From Hymenobacter pini (GTDB lineage Bacteria; Bacteroidota; Bacteroidia; Cytophagales; Hymenobacteraceae): a stretch of DNA of 64,000 bases. Shown piece by piece: positions 1-8,088 of the stretch. The position numbers and the translations under genes were made by a program. The notes beneath the pieces are model-generated. The model was given only the letters and a program-made list of their open reading frames with translations, was not told where the DNA came from and ran no database searches. Where the stretch lies: NCBI RefSeq assembly GCF_020421205.1, contig NZ_JAIZZH010000002.1, positions 372,001 to 436,000 of the forward strand. Direction: 5' to 3'. Position 1 is the first letter of the stretch, and each line of letters opens with the position of its first letter.

Positions 1-1
1 C

Positions 2-266
<265 letters not shown>

Positions 267-280
267 AGCCGTTAATTCAT

Positions 281-320
281 AAAAAAGCCCCGCTGGACTT
301 CGGTCCGGCGGGGCTTTTTT
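281..320 (+). terminator. Intrinsic terminator after groEL
   Basis: AAAAAAGCCCCGC and GCGGGGCTTTTTT arms flank a short CTTCGG-containing loop and end in a T run, just downstream of the groEL stop codon. Confidence 0.9.
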
Positions 321-534
321 ATGAGCTATAATTGTCAGTTCCCCTTAAGCAGCCGGGCAAACACAAGCGTGAAAAAGCCCGGCATTCCGAGCGAAGCCGA
401 GGAATCTCGCGTGCTGACGTCAGATGGCAACTCTACTGACGCAATAGCTACTTCAAATGGTTCACCACTACACCTGACGTGATACGCATCCTGTAGCCAG
501 AGTGCTTGCCTGCCAGCAACTGTATTATACCCAC
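321..534. repeat. Gene-free gap with a partial REP-like element
   Basis: No supported gene lies here. Around 379-423 the sequence reads GGCATTCCGAGCGAAGCCGA then GGAATCTCGCGTGCTGACGT. This is one arm of the REP-like family seen complete elsewhere in the window (for example 32798-32913 and 45532-45625). The second arm is not recognisable, so this copy looks decayed. Confidence 0.5.
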
Positions 535-569
535 GAAAAAGCCCCGCCAGCATTGCTGACGGGGCTTTC
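535..569 (-). terminator. Intrinsic terminator of the peptide transporter gene
   Basis: Read on the minus strand, GAAAGCCCCGTCAGCA pairs with TGCTGGCGGGGCTTTTTC and ends in a T run, 45 bases past the transporter stop codon. On the plus strand it may also act on readthrough. Confidence 0.85.
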
Positions 570-613
570 AGTATTCCAGAACGAAATCCGACGATTCCGT
601 TTGAAACTATAAT

Positions 614-2035
614 CTAGCCGCGGCCGTGCATCATAGCAAACAGTTTTTTCGCAATGGCAATCAGCACCAGACCCGCTAGAATAACGAAACCGGCAATGAG
701 GCCGAATACTTTCAGGGCACCCAGTTCCTCCACGTACGAGGCAATGTAGCCACCCGCAATCTGGGCCACGAAGGGTGCCAAGAACCATACCCCCATCAGC
801 ATAGAAGTGAGCGTGGGGGGCGACAAGCGCGACACCATACTCAAACCAATGGGAGACAGCATCAACTCGCCCACAGTGTGGAAGAAATACGTAGCAATCA
901 GCCACCACAGGCCCGCTTTAATGGCCTGGTCCTGTACGTCGCCGCCGCGCTCCATTGCGGCACCTACCATGAACAGGAAGCCTACGCCCAGCAGCACCAT
1001 ACCCAAGCCCATTTTCACGGGTATGCTCAGATCTTTGCCTCTACGGGCCAGGCTCACCCAGAGGGCAGCTACCGGCGCGCCCAGCAACACAATGAAGCCA
1101 GCGTTAACGGACTGGAACCAGGAAGTTGGAATTAGGAAGCTGCCTACCTGCCGGTTGATGAATTTATCGGTGTAGAGCGTAAGCGAGGAACCAGCCTGCT
1201 CGAAACCGGCCCAGAAGAACACCACAAACAGCGTGATGATGAAAATAACGGCCATGCGGTCCGTTTCTTCCTTGGTCAGCGGAGTCTTTTCAACGACGGC
1301 CGATTTGTCGGCTCCCTGGCCCTCGGGGTACATGCCCACGTCGCCGAGGTACTTGCGGCCCAGCAGGTTAAACGCCAGCTGCCCAATGAGCATACCGATA
1401 CCAGCAGCCATAAAGCCGTAGCGGAAGCCGTAGCTCATAATTTCGCCGGCAGCGTTTTTGGTAGCAAACAGATCTTCGGCCAGGTAACCGCATACCAGCG
1501 GCGCGAAGAATGCGCCCGTGTTGATACCCATGTAGAAGATGGTGAAGGCCGAGTCGCGGCGCGGGTCGCCCTGCTCGTAGAGCTTGCCTACAATCGTGGA
1601 AATATTGGGTTTGAAGAAGCCGTTACCCAAAATCAGCAGCAACAAACCCAGCAATGTGGGCCAGGGCATACCGAATGCGGCCGCCTGCGTAGACAGGTCC
1701 GGCTGCATGAACAGGAAAAACTGCCCAACGGCCATTGTAATGCCCCCAATGAGGATAGCTCGGCGCTGCCCGATGTACTTATCAGCCAGCCAACCACCAA
1801 TAATGGGCGTGAAGTATACAAAACCGGTGAAATAGCCATACAGCAGCGTGGCACTGGCTTCAGGAATACCTAGGCCGCCCTCAAGAGCCGTTTTGGTGAG
1901 ATAAAGCACCAGCAGGCCGCGCATGCCGTAGTAGCTGAACCGCTCCCACATTTCGGTGAAGAAGAGTAGGTAGAGGCCCGGCGGGTGGCTTTGCCGCATG
2001 GTGGGCTGCTCCTGAACGGCAGTGGTCGTTTGCAT
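614..2035 (-). CDS. Proton-dependent oligopeptide transporter (POT/PTR2 family)
   Basis: The 473-residue multi-spanning inner-membrane protein is predicted to import di- and tripeptides with protons (POT/PTR2 branch of the MFS). Near the N-terminus, EMWERFSYYGMRGLL contains the family ExxERFxYYG proton-coupling motif on helix 1. FYMGINTGAFFAPLVCGYLA matches the second PTR2 signature. About 12-14 hydrophobic helices run to the end. I chose the ATG at 2033-2035, which gives MQTTTAVQEQPTMRQ; an in-frame extension upstream to 2119 has no family homology and contains the palindromic leader. The gene is divergent from pckA and monocistronic, with its own terminator. Substrate specificity cannot be read from sequence. 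Confidence 0.93.
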   Translation of the reverse strand: MQTTTAVQEQPTMRQSHPPGLYLLFFTEMWERFSYYGMRGLLVLYLTKTALEGGLGIPEASATLLYGYFTGFVYFTPIIGGWLADKYIGQRRAILIGGITMAVGQFFLFMQPDLSTQAAAFGMPWPTLLGLLLLILGNGFFKPNISTIVGKLYEQGDPRRDSAFTIFYMGINTGAFFAPLVCGYLAEDLFATKNAAGEIMSYGFRYGFMAAGIGMLIGQLAFNLLGRKYLGDVGMYPEGQGADKSAVVEKTPLTKEETDRMAVIFIITLFVVFFWAGFEQAGSSLTLYTDKFINRQVGSFLIPTSWFQSVNAGFIVLLGAPVAALWVSLARRGKDLSIPVKMGLGMVLLGVGFLFMVGAAMERGGDVQDQAIKAGLWWLIATYFFHTVGELMLSPIGLSMVSRLSPPTLTSMLMGVWFLAPFVAQIAGGYIASYVEELGALKVFGLIAGFVILAGLVLIAIAKKLFAMMHGRG

Positions 2036-2062
2036 GAAAAGGAAAAAGTGAAGTGAAGAAAA

Positions 2063-2084
2063 CCCTGCAGTTGCAACTGCAGGG
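2063..2084. promoter_or_regulatory. Perfect 22-bp palindrome in the transporter leader
   Basis: CCCTGCAGTTG / CAACTGCAGGG is a perfect 22-base palindrome lying 27 bases upstream of the transporter start, in the space shared with divergent pckA. It could be an operator or a 5'-UTR hairpin. No regulator is assigned. Confidence 0.45.
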
Positions 2085-2237
2085 CAGGTTGGTAAAGCTA
2101 CAAAAGTTTCGCAACCCAACCGATGCAGGCAGGCTCCAGCTTAGCGGCTACTGACAAACATTTGTAAGTATGAAAAAAACCCAAGCGAAAATTCGCTCTT
2201 TTTTCACCTTTCACCGTACAGGGCTCGGGTTTTTGTC

Positions 2238-2245
2238 TATTTTTG
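2238..2245 (+). promoter_or_regulatory. Possible -7 box for pckA
   Basis: TATTTTTG fits the Bacteroidota -7 consensus TAnnTTTG and lies 58 bases before the chosen pckA start. No convincing -33 TTG is seen at the usual distance, so this is tentative. Confidence 0.35.
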
Positions 2246-2302
2246 TTCTCGAATTCCCCCATTTCCCACCCAAATCCCCCAACCCGTTTTCGGCCCTTTT
2301 TT

Positions 2303-3916
2303 ATGATGGACTCCGCCGCCAACGCTCGCCTCGCACCTCTGGGCATTTCCCACGCCGCCCAGGTGCACCTCAACCTCACCCCCGCCGAGCTGGTAGAACA
2401 CGCCCTGCGCCGGGGCGAAGGCACCCTCACCGACACTGGTGCCCTGATGGCGGATACCGGCCAGTTTACCGGCCGCTCCCCCAAGGACCGGTTTGTGGTA
2501 CGCGACGCTGGCACTGCTGAGTCAGTGTGGTGGGGCGACATCAACATTCCGTTTGACGCCGACAAGTTCGACCAGCTGCACCAGAAGATGGTGAAGTACC
2601 TGGAAGACAAGGAAGTGTACGTGCGCGACGCCTACGCCGGTGCTAACCCAGATTACGAGTTGAAGCTGCGCGTGGTGAACGAGCTGGCCTGGCACAACCT
2701 GTTCTGCTACAACATGTTCCTGCGTCCCGCTGAGGGCGCCGATACCAACTGGACGCCTGATTTCAGCATCATCTGCGCCCCCGGCTTCGAGGCTGACCCG
2801 GCCGTGGACGGTACCCGCCAGAAAAACTTCGCCATTCTGAACTTCTCCAAGAAGATGATTCTGATTGGTGGCACGGGCTACGCCGGCGAGATGAAGAAGG
2901 GCATCTTCGGAGTACTGAACTACCTGCTGCCCCACCAGCATGATACCCTGAGCATGCACTGCTCGGCCAACGTAGGCAAGGATGGCGACACGGCCATCTT
3001 CTTTGGTCTCTCGGGCACGGGCAAAACCACCCTCTCCGCCGACCCCAACCGCGGCCTCATCGGCGACGATGAACACGGCTGGACGCCCGACGCGGGCATC
3101 TTCAACTTTGAAGGCGGCTGCTACGCCAAGGTGATTGACCTGAGCCAGGAGAAGGAGCCCGAAATCTGGAATGCCATCAAGTTTGGCTCTATCGTGGAGA
3201 ACACCCGCTTTGTGCCCGGCACCCACACCGTGGACTATGCCAATAAATCGGTAACGGAAAATACCCGCACGGCCTACCCCATTCACTACATTCCGAATGC
3301 CATTGAGCCGTCGGTGGCCGGGGCACCCAAGAATATTTTCTTCCTGACGGCCGACGCCTTCGGGGTACTGCCTCCCATCAGCAAGCTGGATAAGTGCCAC
3401 GCTATGTACCACTTCATGAGTGGCTACACGGCCAAGGTAGCTGGCACAGAAATGGGCGTTACCGAGCCGCAGACCACTTTCTCGGCCTGCTTCGGCCAGG
3501 TGTTCCTGCCCCTGCACCCCACCAAATACGCCGAGATGCTGGGCCAGAAAATGGAGGAGAACGACGTGAACGTGTGGCTGGTGAACACCGGCTGGACGGG
3601 CGGCTCCTACGGCGTGGGCTCGCGCATGAAGCTGGGCTACACCCGGGCCATGATTACGGCCGCTCTTAACGGCGAGCTGAACAACGTGGAATTCCACAAG
3701 CACCCGGTGTTTGGCGTGGAAGTACCCGCCTCGGTACCCGGCGTGCCCACCGAAATCCTGGATCCGCGCAACACTTGGACCGATAAAGAAGCCTACGACC
3801 GCACGGCCGCTGACCTGGCCGAGAAGTTCGTGCAGAACTTCCAGCGGTACGCCGACTATGCCAACGAAGACATCCTCGCTGGCGCGCCTAAAGTAGCCGT
3901 GGCCGCCGGCGTATAA
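2303..3916 (+). CDS. pckA: Phosphoenolpyruvate carboxykinase (ATP)
   Basis: This 537-residue cytosolic enzyme decarboxylates and phosphorylates oxaloacetate to PEP using ATP, the entry step of gluconeogenesis. Hallmarks are GRSPKDRF in the substrate-binding region, the kinase-1a P-loop GLSGTGKTTLSADPNR near residue 235, the kinase-2/metal motif IGDDEHGW just after it, and the ENTR and NTGWTGGSYG stretches conserved in ATP-type PEPCKs. Full family length. Two adjacent ATGs (2303, 2306) are possible; the longer open frame starting at 2243 adds a non-conserved Pro/Phe-rich extension that overlaps the promoter. Monocistronic, ending at a bidirectional hairpin. Confidence 0.97.
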   Translation: MMDSAANARLAPLGISHAAQVHLNLTPAELVEHALRRGEGTLTDTGALMADTGQFTGRSPKDRFVVRDAGTAESVWWGDINIPFDADKFDQLHQKMVKYLEDKEVYVRDAYAGANPDYELKLRVVNELAWHNLFCYNMFLRPAEGADTNWTPDFSIICAPGFEADPAVDGTRQKNFAILNFSKKMILIGGTGYAGEMKKGIFGVLNYLLPHQHDTLSMHCSANVGKDGDTAIFFGLSGTGKTTLSADPNRGLIGDDEHGWTPDAGIFNFEGGCYAKVIDLSQEKEPEIWNAIKFGSIVENTRFVPGTHTVDYANKSVTENTRTAYPIHYIPNAIEPSVAGAPKNIFFLTADAFGVLPPISKLDKCHAMYHFMSGYTAKVAGTEMGVTEPQTTFSACFGQVFLPLHPTKYAEMLGQKMEENDVNVWLVNTGWTGGSYGVGSRMKLGYTRAMITAALNGELNNVEFHKHPVFGVEVPASVPGVPTEILDPRNTWTDKEAYDRTAADLAEKFVQNFQRYADYANEDILAGAPKVAVAAGV

Positions 3917-3946
3917 CGCCCCGCGCCTTCTGCTTTCGGGCATGTA

Positions 3947-3981
3947 AAAGCCCCTCGAGTTGCAGCTCGAGGGGCTTTTTG
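3947..3981. terminator. Bidirectional terminator between pckA and a convergent gene
   Basis: AAAAGCCCCTCGAG-TTGCAG-CTCGAGGGGCTTTTT forms a stem of about 14 bp with A/T runs on both sides. It serves convergent pckA (+) and the small membrane protein gene (-). Confidence 0.9.
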
Positions 3982-3994
3982 CTTAGCTTCTACT

Positions 3995-4372
3995 TTAGAC
4001 AGAGCTGGATTGCAGCAGTTTACTGGCGGCTTGTTTTGCCAGAGTACCCTTGACAAGCAGGCCCGCTCCGAACAACACTATTCCTACATACACCACATAG
4101 CTCCCACCCAGATACAGCCAGCTCAACAGGGTGAGCACTACGCTACCAGCTACAAACACTGCCCCTATCGTTACCAGCATTTGGGCGGTTTTGAGCTTTT
4201 TGCGCGCATCTTCGGTAACCAGCCGCCGCTGCATCTTCTGATATTTTTGGGCTAGCTGCTCGACTTGTCCGGGTAACGCCCCCTCTTCTAACAGCATGGG
4301 TACCACTTCCTGGGGTCGGCCGGCGGTGTAGAGTTGGATGGCGCGTTTCTGCGCGTATTTTTCTCGGTACAT
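3995..4372 (-). CDS. Small two-helix membrane protein, unknown function
   Basis: A 125-residue protein I do not recognise. Residues 1-60 are soluble, charged and probably helical (MYREKYAQKRAIQLYTAGR, then LAQKYQKMQRRLVTEDARKK). Two hydrophobic segments follow (roughly 63-84 and 90-108, separated by GGSYVVY), and a short tail ends in Ser/Val. This suggests an inner-membrane protein with a cytosolic N-terminal helix. The ATG at 4370-4372 starts the open frame. It converges on pckA and is divergent from the S1/P1 nuclease gene, with about 80 bases between their starts. Confidence 0.7.
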   Translation of the reverse strand: MYREKYAQKRAIQLYTAGRPQEVVPMLLEEGALPGQVEQLAQKYQKMQRRLVTEDARKKLKTAQMLVTIGAVFVAGSVVLTLLSWLYLGGSYVVYVGIVLFGAGLLVKGTLAKQAASKLLQSSSV

Positions 4373-4452
4373 GATAACGTAGGGATACTGGGAAAGGCGG
4401 CAAATCTAGTAAGTTTGTTTTCTGACTCCACTTCTTTCTCTCAGTTACTTGT

Positions 4453-5235
4453 ATGCGTAAGCGCCTATTGCCGCTGCTGCTGGCCCTGCTGTCACCCCTG
4501 AGCCTGTGGGCCTGGGGCGCGGAAGGACACCGTACCGTCGGAAAAATTGCCGAACACCACCTGTCCCGCCATGCCCGCCGCGAGGTGAAAAAGCTGTTGG
4601 GCACCGAAACCCTCACCTTGGTGAGCACCTGGCCCGATGAAATCCGCTTCTACCCGGAGTTCAAGGACACGGCACCCTGGCATTACGTGAATACGCCCTC
4701 CGGCCTGGGCCACGATGCCTACATCCAAGCCGTAAAAACGCAGACCAATGCCAACGCATACTCGGCCTTGGAAACCCAACTGCGCATCCTCGGCGACGAG
4801 AGCAAGCCCCAGGCTGAGCGTGCCGCCGCCCTGAAGTACGTGGTGCACATTGTAGGTGACATTCACCAGCCCATGCATACGGGCCACGCCGAAGACAAAG
4901 GCGGCAACGACATCAAGCTGAAATACCGCGGCAAGGATACCAACCTGCACAGCCTCTGGGATAGTGGCCTGATTGACTACCAAGGCCTGAGCTACACCGA
5001 AATGGCCTGCCAATACGACCGGAAACTGCGCCACAGCCAAGTGCGGGCCTTCCAGAAAAGCACGCCCGAAGAGTGGCTGTGGGAATCGTATTCGGCCAGC
5101 GAGAAGCTCTACCAAGAAACTCCCAACGGCACCGACGTGGACTACAAATATTACCCCGCTCATTCCGAGCTGATGAAGCAGCGCATTGTGGAAGCCGGCG
5201 TCCGGCTGGCAGGGTTGCTGAACGAGGTACTATAG
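4453..5235 (+). CDS. Secreted S1/P1-family zinc nuclease
   Basis: A 260-residue exported phosphodiesterase of the S1/P1 nuclease family, which degrades single-stranded RNA and DNA with a tri-zinc centre. The signal peptide ends ...LSLWA before W21; in this family the mature N-terminal Trp coordinates zinc, so cleavage between A20 and W21 fits. Other ligands visible are H26 (WGAEGHRTVG), the Asp in WPDEI, PWHYVN, HIVGDIHQPMHTGH with its adjacent D and H residues, and NLHSLWDSGLI. Length and spacing match single-domain bacterial members. Probably periplasmic nutrient scavenging. Monocistronic. Confidence 0.92.
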   Translation: MRKRLLPLLLALLSPLSLWAWGAEGHRTVGKIAEHHLSRHARREVKKLLGTETLTLVSTWPDEIRFYPEFKDTAPWHYVNTPSGLGHDAYIQAVKTQTNANAYSALETQLRILGDESKPQAERAAALKYVVHIVGDIHQPMHTGHAEDKGGNDIKLKYRGKDTNLHSLWDSGLIDYQGLSYTEMACQYDRKLRHSQVRAFQKSTPEEWLWESYSASEKLYQETPNGTDVDYKYYPAHSELMKQRIVEAGVRLAGLLNEVL

Positions 5236-5263
5236 CCCTTCATTTTCGCTTGTATTCCGCATA

Positions 5264-5295
5264 CGTGCTCCGCCGGCATTAGCCAGCGGAGCACG
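5264..5295. terminator. Hairpin between the nuclease gene and rsmE
   Basis: CGTGCTCCGC and GCGGAGCACG form a perfect 10-bp stem with a 12-nt loop. The T tract is short (GTCGTTTTC), so termination strength is uncertain. Confidence 0.55.
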
Positions 5296-5310
5296 TGTCG
5301 TTTTCAGGGA

Positions 5311-5339
5311 TTGGCCCTGCCGGATTCGTTCTACCTTTG
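5311..5339 (+). promoter_or_regulatory. Bacteroidota promoter of rsmE
   Basis: TTG at 5311 and TACCTTTG at 5332-5339 match the -33/-7 consensus, with 18 bases between the boxes. The -7 box ends only 4 bases before the rsmE ATG at 5344, which implies a very short or absent leader. Confidence 0.7.
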
Positions 5340-5343
5340 CCTT

Positions 5344-6057
5344 ATGCCGCACACGTTTTTTGCCCCCAACCTGACCACTGCTCCCACCTACACGCTGCCC
5401 GAGGACGAAAGCAAGCACGCCGTGCGCGTACTGCGTCTTACCGAGGGCGACGCGGTAGTGCTGGTGAACGGACAAGGCGGTGTGTTTGAGGCGGAAGTAG
5501 CCGAGGCCAACCCTAAGCGCTGCCACTTGCGGATAGTACAGCAGCAGCAGGTACCCCGCCGGCCCTACACCGTACATCTGGCCGTGGCTCCCACCAAAAA
5601 CCTTGACCGCATGGAGTGGCTGGTAGAAAAGGCCACCGAAATTGGCGTAGATCAGATTACGTTTCTGCGCTGTGCCCGCTCAGAGCGCCGGGAGTTGAAG
5701 CTGGACCGGTTGGAGAAAATTGCCGTCAGTGCTCTTAAGCAGTCGGGGCAGGCGTGGCTACCACAACTCACGGAGCTGACGGATTTCAGCCGCTTCCTGC
5801 CAACCATAGCTCCGGAAACGACCTTTATTGCTCACCTCGAAGACGGGGAGCGGACCCCGCTGGCCCGCGTGGCAGCGTCGGGCACTGGTTGCTGCATCCT
5901 GATTGGTCCCGAAGGCGACTTTACCCCGCAGGAGATTGAAGCAGCGTTTGCCCGCGGCATCCGCCCGGTTACGCTGGGCGCATCCCGGCTACGTACCGAA
6001 ACAGCCGCACTGGCTGCCGTGCACACGGCGCATGTGGCGCGGGAGTTGGCCGACTAG
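5344..6057 (+). CDS. rsmE: 16S rRNA (uracil(1498)-N3)-methyltransferase RsmE
   Basis: This 237-residue SPOUT-class enzyme methylates N3 of U1498 in 16S rRNA using S-adenosylmethionine. The N-terminal PUA-like part (FFAPNL, SKHAVRVLRLTEGD) is followed by KNLDRMEWLVEKATEIGVDQ. The C-terminal trefoil knot has LIGPEGDFTPQEIEAA and TLGASRLRTETAALAAV, both diagnostic. I place the start at ATG 5344, where the conserved sequence MPHTFF begins; an upstream in-frame start at 5311 would lie inside the promoter. The stop is 49 bases before the next gene, so cotranscription is possible. Confidence 0.95.
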   Translation: MPHTFFAPNLTTAPTYTLPEDESKHAVRVLRLTEGDAVVLVNGQGGVFEAEVAEANPKRCHLRIVQQQQVPRRPYTVHLAVAPTKNLDRMEWLVEKATEIGVDQITFLRCARSERRELKLDRLEKIAVSALKQSGQAWLPQLTELTDFSRFLPTIAPETTFIAHLEDGERTPLARVAASGTGCCILIGPEGDFTPQEIEAAFARGIRPVTLGASRLRTETAALAAVHTAHVARELAD

Positions 6058-6106
6058 TGAACATCTTCACCAATATTCGCCGTTACGACTTATACTTCCT
6101 TTTGCT

Positions 6107-6778
6107 ATGATGGTGAAAAAGCTGCTTCCTTTTCTGACGCTACTACTCCTTCCGCTGCTAGCTGCGGGCCCCGTAGCTCCCAGCTTCCGCATTGCGAAGC
6201 TGCACTACGGCGGGGGCGGCGACTGGTACGCTAATAAGACCAGCCTGCCCAACCTTATTCGCTTCTGCAACCAAGCCCTGCGCACCAACATTGACCCCGA
6301 GGAAGCCACCGTGGAGCTGGATTCGCCGGAGCTGCTCACCTATCCCTTTGTGCACATGACCGGCCACGGCAACGTTACGTTCACCGACGCGGAGGCCCAC
6401 AACCTACGCCGCTACCTCATGGGCGGCGGTTTCCTGCACATCGATGATAACTACGGCCTCGACAAATTCATCCGGCCCGAGATAAAGAAGGTATTTCCGG
6501 AGCTGGATTTTGTGGAGTTGCCCTTTACCCATCCCATCTATCACCAGAAGTTCCAGTTCCCGGGAGGGCTGCCCAAAGTGCACGAGCACGACGGGAAGCG
6601 CCCCCAGGGCTTTGGGCTGCTCTACAAAGGCCGGCTCGTTTGCTTCTACACTTATGAGTGTGATTTGGGCAATGGCTGGGAAGATGTAGGCACGTACCCC
6701 GAAGACACGCCGGCCGTGCACGAGGCAGCCCTAAAGATGGGAGCCAACCTAGTGACCTACGCGCTGACGCAGGACTAG
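6107..6778 (+). CDS. DUF4159 domain exported protein
   Basis: A 223-residue protein with a signal peptide (MMVKKLLPFLTLLLLPLLA) followed by one DUF4159 domain. Recognisable blocks are KLHYGGGGDWYANKTSLPNL, YPFVHMTGHGNVTF, LRRYLMGGGFLHIDDNYG and the C-terminal FYTYECDLGNGWED. The domain resembles a ThuA/glutamine-amidotransferase-like fold and is common in Bacteroidota, but its biochemical role is unknown. The start is the first of two adjacent ATGs (6107, 6110); the longer open frame from 5903 overlaps rsmE in another frame and is not credible. Confidence 0.85.
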   Translation: MMVKKLLPFLTLLLLPLLAAGPVAPSFRIAKLHYGGGGDWYANKTSLPNLIRFCNQALRTNIDPEEATVELDSPELLTYPFVHMTGHGNVTFTDAEAHNLRRYLMGGGFLHIDDNYGLDKFIRPEIKKVFPELDFVELPFTHPIYHQKFQFPGGLPKVHEHDGKRPQGFGLLYKGRLVCFYTYECDLGNGWEDVGTYPEDTPAVHEAALKMGANLVTYALTQD

Positions 6779-6831
6779 ACTGACAAAAGGCCGACAGCCA
6801 ACCTTCCAGACCTTTTGTTTAGGTACGCTGC

Positions 6832-7368
6832 CTAAAACCGCCGCTGCAGAATCTCGCCTAACACAAAGGCGGAACGCACGCTGGCGGGGTTTCTCAACAT
6901 TTCACGGATACTAAGCTGGTTATCAGAAGCTGAAGCCGGGCGGGTCCAGTAATCGTCGGGGTTGGGCTGAGCGGCCGCCCGGGGCAAGGTGGCAGCCCGA
7001 CGGGCTTCCCGGCGCGGCGCTTCCAGTGAACGGGGAGCGGCCGGTTGCTCCAGGGAACGGGCTTCTATCGAAGGCACTTCCAGATTTCGCACGGGCGGCG
7101 CCGTTTCGCGGGGTACCGCCCGGCCAGCCGGGGTGGTTGCCGGGCGGGGCTCGGGCGGCGCTGGCTGCAGCGGCCGGGGCTGGTTCTGCGCCTGCATCTG
7201 CTTGAGCAACTCATCAAAGCTGCCAGATGGCAAAGGCGGGGCCGTGCGCGTGTTGCGGGGCCGTTGCTGCTGCTCCCGCGCCGTGGTGGCGCGGGCCTTC
7301 TGAATCATCTGCCAGATAAATACTGCCAGGCCAATTATTACCCAAATCAAGGCTTTCAATTCCGCCAT
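6832..7368 (-). CDS. Membrane-anchored Pro/Ala/Arg-rich protein, unknown
   Basis: A 178-residue protein with one N-terminal transmembrane helix (ALIWVIIGLAVFIWQMI). It is followed by a long low-complexity cytosolic linker rich in Pro, Ala, Arg and Gln, and a more ordered C-terminal patch (SIREMLRNPASVRSAFVLGEILQRRF). The C-terminal patch is the part likely to be conserved and could be a short interaction motif. The start at 7368 gives MAELKAL; the longer frame to 7401 adds only MLCSTRLFCKL. The next gene upstream on the same strand stops at 7435, so the two may be cotranscribed. No function can be assigned. Confidence 0.7.
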   Translation of the reverse strand: MAELKALIWVIIGLAVFIWQMIQKARATTAREQQQRPRNTRTAPPLPSGSFDELLKQMQAQNQPRPLQPAPPEPRPATTPAGRAVPRETAPPVRNLEVPSIEARSLEQPAAPRSLEAPRREARRAATLPRAAAQPNPDDYWTRPASASDNQLSIREMLRNPASVRSAFVLGEILQRRF

Positions 7369-7434
7369 CAGCTTACAGAATAAACGCGTTGAACAAAGCA
7401 AGCGGCAACGCCTTGGCAGGACCGTTGCGCAGAT

Positions 7435-8004
7435 TTACCGTACGCCTTTCTCGGGGAAACGGCCCTTCTTGGTCCGGTAAAAGGCCTTGATTTCCTCCAG
7501 GTCCTTTTCGTAGTCGCCGGTGGGCCAGAAAGCAGGGCCCACGCCGGCTTCCTTCTTCTCATAATCCAAGTAGCCCAGCAGAATAGGTACCCCGGCCCCC
7601 AGGGCCGCGTGGTAAAAGCCTTTGCGCCACTTGGGTTGGTAAGAGCGGGTGCCCTCCGGCGTGATAAGAATCACCAACTCGTCCCGCTCGTTGAACAGCT
7701 GCACCATACCATCTACGAGGCTGTTGTTTTTGCTGCGGTCCACGGCCAGGCCGCCCAGGCTGCGCACCAGTGCACCCAACACCGGAATGGTAGTCCACTC
7801 TTTTTTGATGGTGAGCTTCACGTCCACGTCCATCAGGAAGAAAGCCGCCCGCGCAAACATAAAGTCCCAGTTGCTGGTGTGCGGGGCGGCAATCATCATG
7901 CTTTTTTTGATGCCGGGGGGCACTTGCGGGCCCAGGTGCCAGCCCGTCATCCAGAACCAGAATTTCGAGAACAGGTACCAAAAAGTAGATGTCTTGCGCG
8001 CCAT
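7435..8004 (-). CDS. 1-acyl-glycerol-3-phosphate acyltransferase-like protein
   Basis: A 189-residue PlsC-type acyltransferase, predicted to transfer acyl chains to a (lyso)phospholipid or related acceptor at the inner membrane. The catalytic H(x4)D motif is H42-TSNW-D47, preceded by a hydrophobic segment, and the acceptor-binding block is PEGTRSYQPKWRKGF. Short members of this type with HTSNWD are common in Bacteroidota. The start at 8004 (MARKTSTFWY) fits the family; the extension to 8055 does not. The stop is 66 bases before the Pro-rich membrane protein gene downstream. Confidence 0.88.
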   Translation of the reverse strand: MARKTSTFWYLFSKFWFWMTGWHLGPQVPPGIKKSMMIAAPHTSNWDFMFARAAFFLMDVDVKLTIKKEWTTIPVLGALVRSLGGLAVDRSKNNSLVDGMVQLFNERDELVILITPEGTRSYQPKWRKGFYHAALGAGVPILLGYLDYEKKEAGVGPAFWPTGDYEKDLEEIKAFYRTKKGRFPEKGVR

Positions 8005-8088
8005 ACTATGCAATAGCGGCAGCCGGGTGAGTGGGGAGATGCTGCCGAAGTTCAAAGCTAGGGAAATGTGCCGAAGGGCCCAGCAGCC

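Noticed and set aside
2182..2206. Attenuator-like AAGCGAAAATTCGCT followed by T6 upstream of pckA
   Set aside because: Stem of only about 5 bp and upstream of the presumed pckA promoter; likely chance.
2522..3943. 473-codon open frame antisense to pckA
   Set aside because: Shadow of a GC-rich coding gene; composition rich in His, Val and Gly with no domain, and pckA itself is certain.
6783..6818. Possible terminator ACAAAAGG/CCTTTTGT after the DUF4159 gene
   Set aside because: 8-bp weak stem with a 20-nt loop; not convincing.
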